This document shows positions 36,977 to 51,900 of a DNA stretch of 64,000 bases, in pieces. How positions within the stretch are numbered: position 1 is the first letter of the stretch; each line of letters starts with the position of its first letter. Source of the DNA: Rostratula benghalensis (taxonomy: Eukaryota; Chordata; Aves; Charadriiformes; Rostratulidae); contig VXAI01000066.1 in the NCBI GenBank assembly GCA_013399305.1, positions 1,236,374 to 1,300,373 on the forward strand, read 5' to 3'. The translations under genes and the position numbers were made by a program. Below the pieces are notes generated by a model. That model had not been told where the DNA came from and searched no databases. It worked only from the letters and a program-made list of their open reading frames with translations.

Positions 36977-39900
36977 ATATATGTGCATCTGGTTATTTCA
37001 CTCTCCCCTTGATTTCTGTTCTGCAATGGACCTAAAGCCACAGGTGAAGGCTACAAAAATAGACACCAAAGAAGAAAGGCTTAATAGAAAATGTGTCAAA
37101 ACATTATCAAATCAGAAAATAAATTATCTCAAGATGGAAAAATAGAATTCATACCCTTAACTACTACCCTATTCACAGGCAACCCACTCCCTGAAGACAT
37201 TTAGTTTTTCCACACAGTTTTGCAGAATTACCTATTGCAATGAAGTTTTCTGTACTCCCAGGTTCCAGATTTGATAGAGGACCATTATATAGTAAAAGTC
37301 CATCTGGAACCATGGTAATAAACTCTAGAGAGAGTGAGCTTTCAAAACAAGGTCTGATGGGACGAAACCATGCATAACCATTTCCATGGAAACTGTGCTT
37401 AGTCTGCTGGCAGTCTGGTCCATGAAATGAAGCAGGACAAAGACATCTGAAAGAGCACAAACACACAAAACCAGTTAAAATTCCCCGGTGATCAACTTTT
37501 TTGGTTTTACATGCAACAAATATAGTACTTGCATCACAGAAAAAAAAAAAAAAAAACCCAGATTTTAGCAGTGTCTCAGAGTTGCTTGCAGATACTAAAA
37601 TACTTCAAGAATACAAAGCATATTTATCCACTAAACTATCCCCATCAAAAAGAAGCATTTTTGAGGCTGTGTTTTTGAGAACAATGATTTCTTTCACAAT
37701 AAACACAGAACACCAAACATCCATTGGTCAATTTATTGCAGCAAAAACTCAGGAAGGTTAACTCCCATCTGGAATAAACCAGTATAATTTCATTAAAGGA
37801 ATACTGGTGCATGCCAGGCGATGCTGTAAGACAGCAAGTTTCCTACTTAATGTTTTCTAAACTCCTTATTACCCATTGTGTAAAATATATTTCACTTCCC
37901 CTACATCCCTGCTGCTACCACTGGTACTCACATTTATTATTACTCTTCTGAAAAAGAAGAAAAAAGAAAAACACAGCACACTTCCCATTCCTTCACAGTG
38001 AGTTAAGTACTCTTAAAAAAACAACACGTGTTAATTCTACCACTGTTTTTCCCCCAGGTTTTTCTTTCTTACAAACTATTTCCACTGCCTTCAAGACTAC
38101 AGCACAATTACTGAGCGATTAGTAAAGACCCTGTTGTCATTAGGCTTACAGTCCACTGCTCTCTTGGGGGCTTTTGTTTCTCCTTCAGTCAGACATAATT
38201 TATGATTTTTTTTTTAGACCTGTATCTTGTAAGATCCACTTGACACTTTAAAAATAATAAAAAAAAAAAAAACCCCAAAGTAAGAGAATCTGCAGTACAA
38301 GTTTCCTCACCTGTAACCATTCAAAGTGTCAATACACATCCCACCATTGAGGCAAGGGCTTTGAGGGTAGGAGGAACAAGACTGATGAACTCTGTCCCGA
38401 GCTGAACACGTGCAGACTGCATTGATGGTGGTTGCCGCTGAGACAAACGACACACTTCCAGTATCCATCACTGCTGGGATGTCACTCACTGCGAGGTAGC
38501 TTGTACAACCGTTGCCCTCACTACAATTTGCATTTCTACATTCATCTACACCGATCTCCGAAATGTTCAGCTCTAAAGCTGACTGGATCTAAGAGAAAAT
38601 ACAATTTAGTGCATCACCAATGTCTTCCTAATGAATACTTCTACTTCTCACTCCTTAATTTCTGAAAAATTTAAGCCATCACAATCTTAATGGAATGCTT
38701 TAATTTCCTGCATATTAATTGGTAACATCCCTGATTATACAGACAAGCAAAATGATTTGACAAATACAGGAAAATTTTAAAAAAATTAACAGTAGCAGTA
38801 TTTCCTGCAAACTTAATAGTTGCCTCATCATCAGTTCCTGAAAACTTAATCATGGATTGTGAACGTGTTAAATATATCCTGGCTTATTTCTGAGGACCAA
38901 AGCCCTAAGAGCAATGATATTCCACCTTCTGAGCTGGTGTCTGTTGTTCACCCTTCTCTGTACCCTGACAGCAACAGCCGTGTTTTAGCTTAAGCCAGGA
39001 TAAAAAAATCTTCCTCGTGAGTTTTGCATGGATATTATTTCTTATGTCCTCTCACACGTGAGGATACAGACACAGGAAAATGCAGGGTTGAACTGCTTTC
39101 TATAACAATGTCCACAGAGAGTGGCCTGCCAGGGCCACTTCATAGCAATTAGGATTCAGCCTCCTAAATGTGCCCCATAAGCCTGTATTTGGTGTCAAAC
39201 TGAAGCAAAATGCATCCATCGCAGCATACTGGATACTATATTCAACATCAATATTTGCTAGTTCATTGTTTGTATCATTAACAGGGGTTGGATCTGAAAG
39301 CCCAAATAAAGAGAATAAAGAGAATATATAGATAGGTCTTGTAACTTAGTGATACTTTCACTGCAGTTTGCAACTTCTAATCTAAACAGACCAAAGAAGT
39401 AGGAAAAAGCACAAAGGTGACCCAAAGCTGTTCACAACAAGCCTGAGGACAGTAACAGGGCTGTCGTTATTCCAGACATTTTGTACTTCAGCCAGTAGCC
39501 TATGAGCTGGACTGAATTCTCACTAGGTTTGTTTCCTGGCACACCAGTTTTCTTCCCTCTACTTGCTTAGGTATTTTACACAAGTGCCTATAAAGCTTCA
39601 GAATTTGATTTTTATTTGGTGATTCAAATACATTAAAAGGATGTGTATTTAGTCCCCAAACCTGAATACAAGAGACCTCAGTACTCTCTCAGTGTTATAC
39701 ACTGAGGTGTACAAATGTAAAACTAACAACATGAGATCAGACTAAGAATATTTATACACTTAATGTGCATTTTTAAAATATAAATTGCATGACAAATATT
39801 TTTTAAATAAGCTTTGAAAAGACTAAGACAAATACACAAATACTAAAGTGCTGCTTTTTTTTCATGTGGGCAGCCATCTCAATTCACCACCGTAAGAACT

Positions 39901-42900
39901 TTGACCTTTATAATCAATCAACAGTATATACTCAGATATCATAACGTGTATTGAAAACCATGTCCCCAAAAGCATAAAATATACTTTATAATGACATGAT
40001 GCATCCTGTGCATGCAGTTTCATGTCTGCTGCTCACATCTATCACCATTAGTGGAGAGTCTATAATGCACATTTAGACAGCTATGTGGTACTGTTCTAGA
40101 AAAACATAGTGTATATAAACAACCTTGGCTTCTTTACAGTATTAGAATGGATTACTTTTCTGTTAAATAAAAATAGTTGTTGTAAAGCTATAACCAAGGA
40201 GGAATTGCAAACATATTATTTATTTAGCAATTCAATGAATTCCAGTGCTAATTACTTATTTTTTATATTTATAGTTAAACACTTGTATAAAAACTACTGG
40301 AGAAATTCTCTAGCTATGATTGGATTTCTGAAAACTATTGGTGATTACTCACTAGAGCTATTCATTAAATATTGAAAGGTGATACATAATTAATTCAAGC
40401 ATATTTTTGCATTAAAATGTGTGAAGCAATCCCCTTGTTACCACTTTGATGAATTCACCTGCCATATATTATGGCAAAGAATATTTGAAATCTATGCAAT
40501 TTGCTATATTATTGTTGCAGTAATTCAACAAATATGTAAAAGAAGCAATCGTTATGCTTCATGAATACTATCTGTCTCTGGTATTTCCTACTTAGTCATT
40601 CTGAAGAGTTTCATAATCCACACAACTACTTAAGATACAGTAGCATGTAGGCAGGTGGTAAATTAAGATATTTCTGTTTGGTTCCCAGAATCAGGCAGGC
40701 CCTACCGCATTCACACAAATGGAACATATTGCTTTCTTTTCAGGAAAAAATTCTTCCCTAAGATGTACCCTGTATTAAACTCAAGTATGCCCCCATAGCC
40801 ACAATGGAACATGGCAGGAAGCATTGTGTTGTCCACGGCAAGTTGCAAGCCCAGCAGTGGCATCTTGCCTTTGTGCATGGCAGCAGTTTTAGTGTCTATT
40901 CACCAGCATCTGCAGGTCTTCAAAGAAAAGCCAAAATCTGGAGGACTATAGAAAATAAAAGTGGGGCCAAAACAGATTGTGCCTGGGTAACTGAGTTAGA
41001 AGGCATACAGGGTCCAGTAAGAGAGTGGGGCAGTGAGAGAACATCAGAAAGGTGAACAAAGTATCTTACATTCAAAAATATTTTCCCCTTATAACAGTAA
41101 AAAAAAGTTGAGAGGGTGTCACTTGTATTTAGAATTGCCCTTTGGTGAGTTAAATACAATCTCAAAATTGGTTGTCTCCTTCTCACTGACCTGCTCTAAC
41201 TGCTGTAACCAGCTGAATTTTTTCTATGGATTGTCATGTCTCTGTACAGTAGAATTTCCACCTGGGGAGCATCAAGCCTCTACAATAAGTGTCTAACCAC
41301 AAGCTGATGATTTGGGTATTTCCATCAGTACCTGCAACATCCAAAAAGCCATCATTTTTCAAGACATTCTCTGTACTATGGTACCACTTTGGATTCTAGG
41401 GCTTCTTCATTGTGAAAAGTCTGATAGATTACACATTGAAACACTGACTGGAGAAAACACAGCAAACTGTACTGTGACAGGAATGGAGGACCATCTTTCT
41501 GTGGCTAAAAAATGGTTATAGTTATTGAACCAGAAGTGAGCACAACCATATAGTTGTAACTATGGGACTAAGGAGAAGGAAGAAAGCTTGTATTAAGCAC
41601 TTGCTGAACAAGCATTTTTGTCTTGAGCAAAGGGGAAAAAAGGAAAAAAAGCCTTATCTGTAGATCTAGCATATTCTTCCACTGAGGTTTGGGATATATA
41701 CCTTGCAAACTCACTATCTGGGTGAATTACAATAGATGCATAGTAACTCTAGAGAACGTACCTCATTTTTAAACACTGACATCTCAGCATGCAGTTTCTC
41801 AGGTCTGTAATATGCCAAGCCATCACGGACTGCAAATCTTACATCTGCCTGTTTTCCACCAATGTTCATCACACTGAAGACAACGATATCACTAAGCTTA
41901 GCAGAGAACATGTTTGCTAGTAGATCCTTGAACTTGTCATGTCTCGTTTTGCCTTGTTCATCTCTCCTTATGAACTCCTCTGCTGTGACATCTGATTTTG
42001 GGATTCAAAAACACATAAGCACAGGTTAATTTCTCAATTTATTTCTTATTTAACAATGTGGAAACATACCAGAAAGGGCTCTACAATGATAAGTAAATCA
42101 AGTATTGAAGTAACACCACCTACATCACATAAACATTCAGTTTTAGAAGCAGCTGATCTAAACTCTCAGCAGCAAATCAAACTAACCTGATAGACGCACA
42201 GTGCCTGAGCTTTGTATGGCTTCATTTTCCAGCTCTTTGACATGGATTTGAACTGTAGATATAACATCAGGACAAACTCCATCAGAAACTCTAACTTTTA
42301 AGTTGTATGTTCCTTGAGGAGCATTATCCACCATCATCAAAGAACCAGTCCTCTGGTTTAATCTGAAAGAACTAGACATAAACCTCCAATTAGAAAACCT
42401 TAATAAATCAAAATTGAGAACTTAATTTATTAATTTACATAATTCAGAAAACTTAATTTATTTATTAATGTAATTCAGAAGGCCTTTAACGTTACTATAG
42501 ATCAAAGCTTCTGGGAATTAACAAACAACCTCAGAAAAGCACCAGAAACACCTTAAACCAGAAACTACAGTCTGCAGAGTTTATAAAAAGATGGTTTTGC
42601 TGCTTCCAAATCCCCAGACTTTCCTAATCCTGAATAAAAGTAGTGTGTAGTTGAATCATAGGGTTTGACATAGTAATTATGGGTAGGTCTGTGAGATAAG
42701 TAACAAAAAGTGACACAATCACACAAAGTTGTTCCAGATGCTCATTTATCCATCTAGAATGGAATAAAGTCAGTATGAAATCTTTGATATCATCTTCATT
42801 TGCCACCTCAAAGGGACAGTAATCAGTAATTATGGAAATATTCCATTCCCACTCTTATGGAACAGTAACCTCTGAATATGGAAACAGGCCCAGGGGCTGC

Positions 42901-45900
42901 TGACAAAGTCAGTCTTTAATTTTGGGCTACGTAAAGCTTTTAAACTCTTATTCATAGTGGAAACAAAAATTCACATTAATTTTCATATCCATTTTCTGTA
43001 TTTCAAACAGCATGCAATTACGCTATATGCCATCTCACTTTATGATATGAACAAATAATATGTAAGTAGGAAATAAGGATCCAGTTCACCATGTCAATTG
43101 ACAGAAAAAAATAATTTAAGAGTTGTGTGTTTTGCATGCAATTGTAAATCTAGCCATCAGTGGAGATCACAAAATTACCTTCTACTTTTGATGAAACAAT
43201 TCCATTCTGGCCCATTTAAATTTGGGATTTGTATTCCATCAACACTAACTTGAGAGAAAGTATTAAAAACTCTGCCTATCTTATAATTAATCTTATAGAA
43301 TGCACATTTTAAAATAAATTAATGATGATATCTGACTAAAAAGCAACATCATGGTGCGATCCTGCATTCTCTTGGAAATAATATTTTGTGTATTAATTTC
43401 TTATTACATAGCTACACAAATAAAAAAAAAAAAGCATTCAGAAGGTACACGCCTTAATACTCTCAATAACCTTGGCTTTATGCGCATCCTGAACATTGAG
43501 AAATACCTGGTGAGTAAAATAATTACAGAAGCATAAATATTACTCATTTTGACACAAATACAATCCTCACTTGAGCAGTTTTCCTTCAGAGTGAAATGTT
43601 TTATTGTCCCAGTCATCTTGATCTGGTGCAAACACCTCCCCAAGCACTGTTGTTGGCCATTTTCCTGTTGAGATAAATTATAATAAATCTGCGTTTAATT
43701 TTTGCTTTTCAGTGCACTTTACGTTCTGCCACATTCATTACTGCATTTATTATTTTCAGATTACTGCTCCATTTGGTGATGGTTATGATCCGAGATTCTT
43801 AAAATAATGCATAGCCTGTCATAAGATTTCTGCCAGTTCTGGAAAGGTGAATACACTGTGGATATCGCATGAAAGAAAAAAGGCTGAAAACAACACAGAG
43901 CAACTGAATCATACGTGGAAAAATATCTCTATAAAATTTTCAGACTAAAAAAAATTTAAAAATTTAAAATAATAACCACATCAAGAGTAAATTCCCAAAT
44001 GTTTCATTTCTTCTCTACTGTTTCAAATGGCACACCAGTGGAATCCAGCAAAAGAAGGAGAACGCCTTGTGGGGTGCAGCTAGGAGAGAGGGACATGACT
44101 GAGGAAAGGAAATGGACAAGAAGCCACCAAGCTGTGCCAGTTCTTGGCCCTTTTCTCAGGCCTCAGTGGGCTGTCACAGAAGTGGAACATCCAAGCAGCT
44201 TTTTTAAAACAGCAAAAGGAGCAGATCTGGGGTAAGAAGACCTTCAAATTCCATAGCCAAGATCCAGCAACACCGGAAATCTTTAAGGTTGAAATCTGGA
44301 GCCAATCCATCCTAGAAAGTTTATTCTCTCATTTCTATGGTAGGATCTGATTATGTCTTCTTCTAATTTAGGCATACTGAATGTAGCAGAACTATCTCAT
44401 TGCAAAAATACCTTCTGTAGATTAATCTTCTCTATTATTTATCAGAATTCTACTATTGCATTGGTAGCTGAGATATAGGCAAGTCTGTCAGGAATTAAAT
44501 ATTTGGGGAAAGGCATAATAAATTGTGCTTAGTAAGGGCCAGAAGGACTAGTTTAAGGTTAAGTTTTACAGGTAATTTCAGGACAAAAACACAGTAACAA
44601 AAATTCAAGACAAATTTTAGAAAATATTATTGAAGGGTTCATCCTCTGCTAAACCACTCTGATGAGTAAACATAAAGTATTCACTTAATGGATGCATTTG
44701 CTCTGCTCTCTCCCACTACAGTGTTATACTTCATAGTACTGTGGCTGCCATCACAGAGCAGCTCTCCTGGTAGTATTTCTTGAACTAAGTACTGCAGGTA
44801 CTCCAACATATGCAGAACAGCATCTTTTGGGGTATTTTTCCAGTTCAAAGACATGTTCTAGGAAGCAGTCACTTATTGCAGCCCAAAGATTATTCTTTTC
44901 CTAAGCAAGCACTGACTCAACTTTCTCTTAGATCCTTTCTTGCCAACAGAAAACCTCCCTCCTTAAGACTTCTATCCTGCTCAGCCACACAGTGGCTGAC
45001 AGAGTGGAGGTGAGACTGGTCTACAATTACTGGGTAGGGCTCATCTGTGAATCTGTTTCTCTAAGTTGCTTCTGCCATTCTCATCTCCAGATCTCTTACA
45101 ATCAGACATTCTGAATCACATGTGTGTACACAAAAAAACTTTTCCTCTGTGTAGGCGAAAACTAGTGAATGGAAAATAGTTTTTATTGGTTTATTAAAAT
45201 ACTGCTTTTGCTGCAAGTGCAATATATATTTGTGTGCAGCTAACAGCTTCTTAGTAGATGATCTTTTACACACTAGGGTCTGAGCTTTGCAAATATATTC
45301 CACTTACATTCCACTTAATACAGTACATTCCACTTAATATAGTACTTTACAGAATTGGAGTTTCAGTTTCAAAATATGTAAACCATTAAAAAGCAAACTG
45401 AGAACTGCAAGAGAGAGATTATGTGTAAAAGTATGCTCTATTCACGAACCTGATATAATATCCAGAAAGCACTTACCTTTGTAACTGTACACATAGACTT
45501 CTTTATGGCCCGACTCATGGCAGTTGTCATTTTCATCACCAATTGTTATAGTCAGGGTGTTTGTAGAGCTCATAGCTGGAATCCCACTATCTGTTATAAC
45601 TATTGGCAGGTGAAAGACCTTCTGCTTTTCTCTGTCAAAGCACCTCAAAGCAGTTACAGTTGCTGTGTTATTTCTGTTATCAGTGAGAGAAAAATCCAAA
45701 GAATCCTGGTAATCTGCTGGCAATGCAAATGTAAACGGTGGCCCATTTTCCTCACTGTCTGGATCAAATGCATGAAGCAGTTTTGATGTATGGTTCATAT
45801 ACACTATTTCAGGACTCAATATATTTTCCCAAACTACAGGCATATATGGTGCTTCAAACCTTGGTCCATTGTCATTAACATCAAGCAAGTTAATCAAGAC

Positions 45901-48900
45901 TGTTACACTTCCAGTGTGGGCTGGTGTCCCTTGATCTGAAGCTTGTACAATTAAACGGTATTTTTGAATGACTTCACGATCTAGTGTATTTGCCACAACC
46001 ACGTGACCATGCTGGTCAACCACAAACTGTCTCAGAGGATCCGAGTCTGACTTTATTGAATACATAATGTTCCCATTCAAACCAGAATCCTTGTCTGTAG
46101 CTCTCACTGTGGTTACTGTAGTACCTACAGGCAGGTTTTCAAAGAAAGGGCTTGTCTGAATAAACTGGGAAAGGAAAACTGGGCTGTGGTCATTAGAGTC
46201 TTCAACTTCAATCAGGCACACTGCACTACTAGAAAAATCAAGATCCTGCACTGTAATAGTAAGATTAAACTGCTTTTCATGTGCATTTTCAAAATCCAGG
46301 GGTTTTTTCAGTCGAATAGTGGCACATGGCCATTCCTTGTCATTCTCAATATAAAACTTCTCATCTGGGTCGCCCCTGATGATACTGAATATTAAGTCAG
46401 CGTTCTCCCCAACATCCGCATCTGTAGCACACACTTGCAGAACTTCCGAGTCAATGGCACTGTTTTCAGGAATTGTTGCCTGCCACATTTCTTTTGTGAA
46501 TTTAGGTACATGATCATTGACATCTGCAATCCAGATAGTGGCAGTGCCAGTTCCTGTTAGCCCTCCCCCATCTCTTGCTTCAACAGTAAGAAAATAATTT
46601 TTAGTCCTTTCTCTGTCTAGCATTCCCCCCGCCACGTGGATCGCACCAGTATTGGGACTGATATTAAACATGTCAGTACCAAATTCATTTTTGACATTCT
46701 CTGTTATCCTGTAAGTCAGGACAGCATTAAGACCTACATTTGGATCATCACGATCAACTGCACCCATTTCCATGACTAATGTGTCTGCAGGAGAATTTTC
46801 AAAGACATTCCCATTGCAATCATCAGGCATGCACGTGAACATGGGTGCATTGTCATTTATATCCCACACATTAATAATTACATCAGCAAATCCCGTAAGT
46901 CCTTCTCCACCTTCATCAGTAGCCAATACAACAAATCTCCACAGTGCTCTCTCTTCCCGATCCAGCATCTTGTGTGAGTAAATGCTGCCTGTTTTCTCAT
47001 CTATTGTGAAAATATCAGCTGCACCATGCCCATGCAATGAGTATCTCAAATCTCCTTCATCCACATTATAATCAGGATCATTTGCTATAACCTACAAAAG
47101 TTTTGAAAACAAAGACACAGAAATTATAAAATATACAATGATTGCATTATATCCTATATGCTGCTACCATCTAAAGGAGTCCAAGCAAAAGTACACGACA
47201 TGCTATTAATATGTGCATGTCAGATGAATGGCAAATGAGAGCTGGTTGAGGGACAATTCAGAGCAGATAAATACACTTTATGCTACAATAACAATGTAGA
47301 TTTTGTAGCACTAAAATACTTTTTTCATATTTTTAGAGATATTCTATTATGCTATTCAGATAGCTACTTTAAAATGTTAATGATTTGCTTTTTAAGATCA
47401 CGAATGATCTATCCTACTTACATCCTTGTAATTACTTTTCCATAAAAGTCTATTTCTCTTCTTCCACTGACAAGAAAAGTCAGTAAAACTAAATTTCATT
47501 ATTATATCTGTGCTGGATTATTATTAACATAATTGCACCAGAGTTATCTGTGCTCTTTCATTGATATATTATAATCTCTGAAACCACATACACTACCTGA
47601 AGTACAAAGACTGGTAATCCATCCAGTTCTTCAATTATACTTCCATAGTATTCATTGATAGAGAAAACTGGACTCTCATCATTTTTATTCATTACATTGA
47701 TGATGACAACTGCATAATCTTCCCATTTCCCATCAGAGGCCATCAAGTGAATCTCATACATTTTTGTTTCTTCATAATCCAGTGGCTGGGCAATAAAAAC
47801 CGCTCCTGTTTCTGGTTCTACACCGAGTACTCCTCCTCTGTTTCCAGCTGTGATCTGATAGTGTAATTTAGCATTTGTTCCTGTCGATTACCAACAGTGT
47901 CAGAGAACACACATTTCTTGAAGTAAATTGAACGTGGGAAATTAAGAAGAAGTACAAATCATACGATAACTGATTTTTGGTGTTACATTTTTGAGGTCTT
48001 TTAAAACATGCAGTTATCTCAGATTAGTTATCAGCATTCTCAATTCTAATATGTCCAATTGTAATTTGTGTCTAATTACAAAATGTGTCTTTGCAATGAA
48101 GTATTAATGCTGTGATCCCTCAAATTCACTGAAGGATCAGTATGACTGGCCAAGGCTATGGGACCAAAAGACAAATTTTATTTGCTAGCATCCAGCATCT
48201 AAGAAAGAGTTATCATAAAGTACTTCCTCCCATAGAAACATTCTGCACTCTCGTTCATGGACACGCACAGACTTTGCCAATAGGATAATTATGGATCAAG
48301 CCAGAAGAGACAGTCCTAACAGAACTTTTGAAAATTTCAGATGTAGCACCCATTTGCTGATGGTTTTAGGTCAATAAAGACCTTTACCCTTTCTGCAAGC
48401 TCTACCTTCAAAGTATCATTTTTATCTTCTTCCCTTTCCTAGCTACATCTTTGACCATTTCCTTTATTTAAGAGGACAGAAAAGAAGTGCCATATATTTA
48501 TCACATCAGGTCCCCTGATCCAACACTACAGAGTAGCCTAAGTAATAAATTTAAAGTTATTTGAGTAGATTAATCCTTCTTCAGTACAATTTAGCCACAT
48601 TAGCGTAAACCTCCTTGAGTGGGTTGGGAATAAAATGCAGCCAGGATGTATTTGCACTTCACAGAGGTGCTGATGGAACAGCCCTTTGGAACTTGGCCAA
48701 CAAAAAAAAGTGCAGTTTCACCATACAACGAAGTCAAATTAGTAGTGCACCATGGCCAAATGATGGAAGTCTGTACAGCTTCCTCCCTTATTTATGAGAA
48801 CTTGTTATAAACTTAATTTTACATGACTTACAGCTAAAATCCTGGCTTATTTGTAGATAAAGCAATATAGCTAAAAGGCATCATACGCACTTAGGAAGTC

Positions 48901-51900
48901 CAGTTTCAAATAAGAAAATGTGTACCAAAAAAAAAAAAAAAAAAGAACAGAACAATACAACTATGCTGTCCATAGAAAAAGCAAACGAGTCTCACTGAAA
49001 TCAAGTCTGATTCTTTCTAGTTAACCAGGACATTTTTTGGCACCCATTTATAAGAAATTGATATGATCTATAATAAATTTGTATTTGCTGGCACAAAAAT
49101 TATTCCCCATCATCCTATATTAATGCATTGCCTCCTAAAGTAAGAGTTTATGACTTATGCCTCACAGCTCCATTATGAACTAATGTTCATGTCCAATCAG
49201 TTCACACTAAAAGAATTTTTAAAATCTAGAGACAAAAAGACACTTTACTTTCTAACACTGCTCAATATGTCTTGGTATGCTGAAATTAACTCATTAATAT
49301 TTCAGATATAGCTATGGGGAATTCCAATACTTTACCTTCATCTTCATCATTAGCACTAACTGTAATGATAGTTGAGCCCACATCCTGGTCTTCATCCACA
49401 TTTACTTCATAGACACTTTGAGTGAAAGCAGGCTTGTTATCATTCACATCGCTGATAAAAATGCGCACGTAGGCTGTGTCTAGAGAGACAAGAAACAAGA
49501 GATTAAAATACTCAGCTGTGCCACTTCTGTCAGCTACAATTCCTTAAACTGTCTAGCTGCACAGGAAATGAAGAGGAATATGCAGACAATACAGAAACAA
49601 ACCCTTAGGGTTGTGGACAATATATATACCAACATTACTCAAAAGCACTTGGATATCAAATGAATGTCACATCCAATTTGTTTAAACAGATAATATGTAA
49701 ATAACTGATGCCTAACATGGCAATTGTACAGGTTTTAGCCATAACTTTTTGTCTTGAAGCTACAAAAACTAAATTTTAAGTCTTTAAGCACAGCCGTCAA
49801 CTGAGAATGGGATTTTCTATCTTGAACTTTGCTGTTTCACACTTCATAATTACTTTTGGCAGAGTAGAGTACCATATGCAGTGCTTTAAGAAACACCTCT
49901 GCTACCCAAAGATCTGCATCCTATTTGTAGGACGCAGATAGGTGTATCTTTGTTAGATAGGAAACAATCTCTAAATTCTAACTAGGAAGTCCTAGTTTTC
50001 TTTTAATTTCAGAACAAAAAACTTGCCTGATCATCATATAAAACATCTCTTCCAGCTGTGACAAACTGTTGCACAAACAGTTAAAAAACTAACAAACAAA
50101 CAAACAGACAAACAAAAAAACCCTGACACACTTTCACAAGCACACTTGAAAAAAAGGGAAATTCACATTTAATCTTGCATTTCAGAGTTTCTGTTTTCAG
50201 AGACCAATCCAGGTAATAACATGCTTGTTATAGATGTCTATCTCTTACCCGAGTTTGGCTTCCCATATTTTCCAGGTCGAGCTGATTCAGAGCCATCTGT
50301 TGACTTGACTTCTAGAAGATAGGACCCCTTCTTCTCTCTATCAAACACTGAGGCAGTGTATATTGAGCCTGTCTGTGAGTCCAAGTGAAAATATGTGTAG
50401 TCTCTGCCACTGTCATGTAACAGGGAGTACGTTATCTAAAGGATTAAAAAGAAATTGTTGGTCTGTACTTTCCTTTTGTTGGATAGTTCACAACAAAATA
50501 AGTACTTAAAGAGAGGAGGAACAGTCTCGTGTCTGAGAACTTGACCAGGGCCAAGACTACTAGTTTAGAAAACTAGTTTAAAGCCAAGTAACTTGCTTGC
50601 ATGTTGACTGCCGATGTGTAAATGGAAATAAATTTGTCTTGTCTAATCAGTTACTGATTTCACTAGTTCACGTTTGCACTGTGCAACAGCACTCAAGCTC
50701 AGTTAGACATCCAAGGTATAATATAAGGGTTACAGGTGAGCTGAATTTGAACTTGCTCAGTATCACGGACCAGGTTCTAATCTCTATGATATATATGTTT
50801 TGGTGCACTTCACATCTGCTTGCACTCCTGTTCTAGGTATATACGTATTTTTGATTTTTAAAATCAGTAATAAGTACCTTTACTTTTGGTGCTAACTTGA
50901 GATGTGATTTAGAAACTCATTTTTCAATGCTCCCAGTGACTTATAATTCAGAAGCATTCAACACATTTTTTCTTCCATTAATTTATCCAATCACATTGTA
51001 GGTCTATGAAGACCTTTCCAAACCAGAGCATTCTATAACAGTTTTTTCACCTGTAATCTATAAATATTTTTTATTTTATTTCTGTCTCACACTTATTAGT
51101 TTTAGTTGTTTTTTTCACATGGCAAGACAGAGAAACATGTAACTAACTACTTTACGTCATCTCATGTTTCCCGATTAGTCATCAGTTTTCTAGACTGAGG
51201 ACTCCTAGTCTATTTAGCCATTGTTCTTACAGAAGCTATTCCATACCTTTCATCACAGGAAGATGTAGGTCCCCACTTGCTTACCTCACCATTCTGACCA
51301 AGGTCAAGGTCAGTGGCAGAGACCTGAACAACAAATGTCCCAACATCAGCTCCCTCTGCTACTGAGGCTTCGTAAATAGATGAAGTGAAGAATGGAACAT
51401 TATCATTGACATCTAAAACAGAAAGAAAAAATAAAAGAAAAAGGCACATAAAGAGAAAATTATAAAACTTTAAAGAAAAGGGGGGGGAGGGGGAAAGTAT
51501 TTAAATTATACTGTATCATCACTGAAAAGCTTACACACCTGTTACATTAATATAGACCATAGTAAAGGCTGCCAGAGGAAATGCAGCAACATTCTGTGCT
51601 CGAACCCTCAGCAGAAAGTTCTTTGTTGTTTCATAATCGAGTGGCTCGGCTACCAGGATTGAAGCAGAACCATCATGTCTATTTGGAGTCAGGTAGAAAC
51701 GAACTGGCATGTTGGTCTCTGGAACAAGTCCCTCTTCTAGGTTATAAGTCACACGGGGATCACCAAGGGGAGAAGTTGCTTTGATTGTCTGCACAATTCA
51801 AAAAGTTTGCATAATCAACACTTTTATAAGTATAGCAACATTTCTAAAATCTTTATCATATTGACTCTCTCAGATCTTCATCTCTCAACTGAAAACACTA

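Noticed and set aside
46186..46981. + strand frames opposite the large cadherin exon
   Set aside because: They are antisense shadows of the 1.6-kb coding exon.
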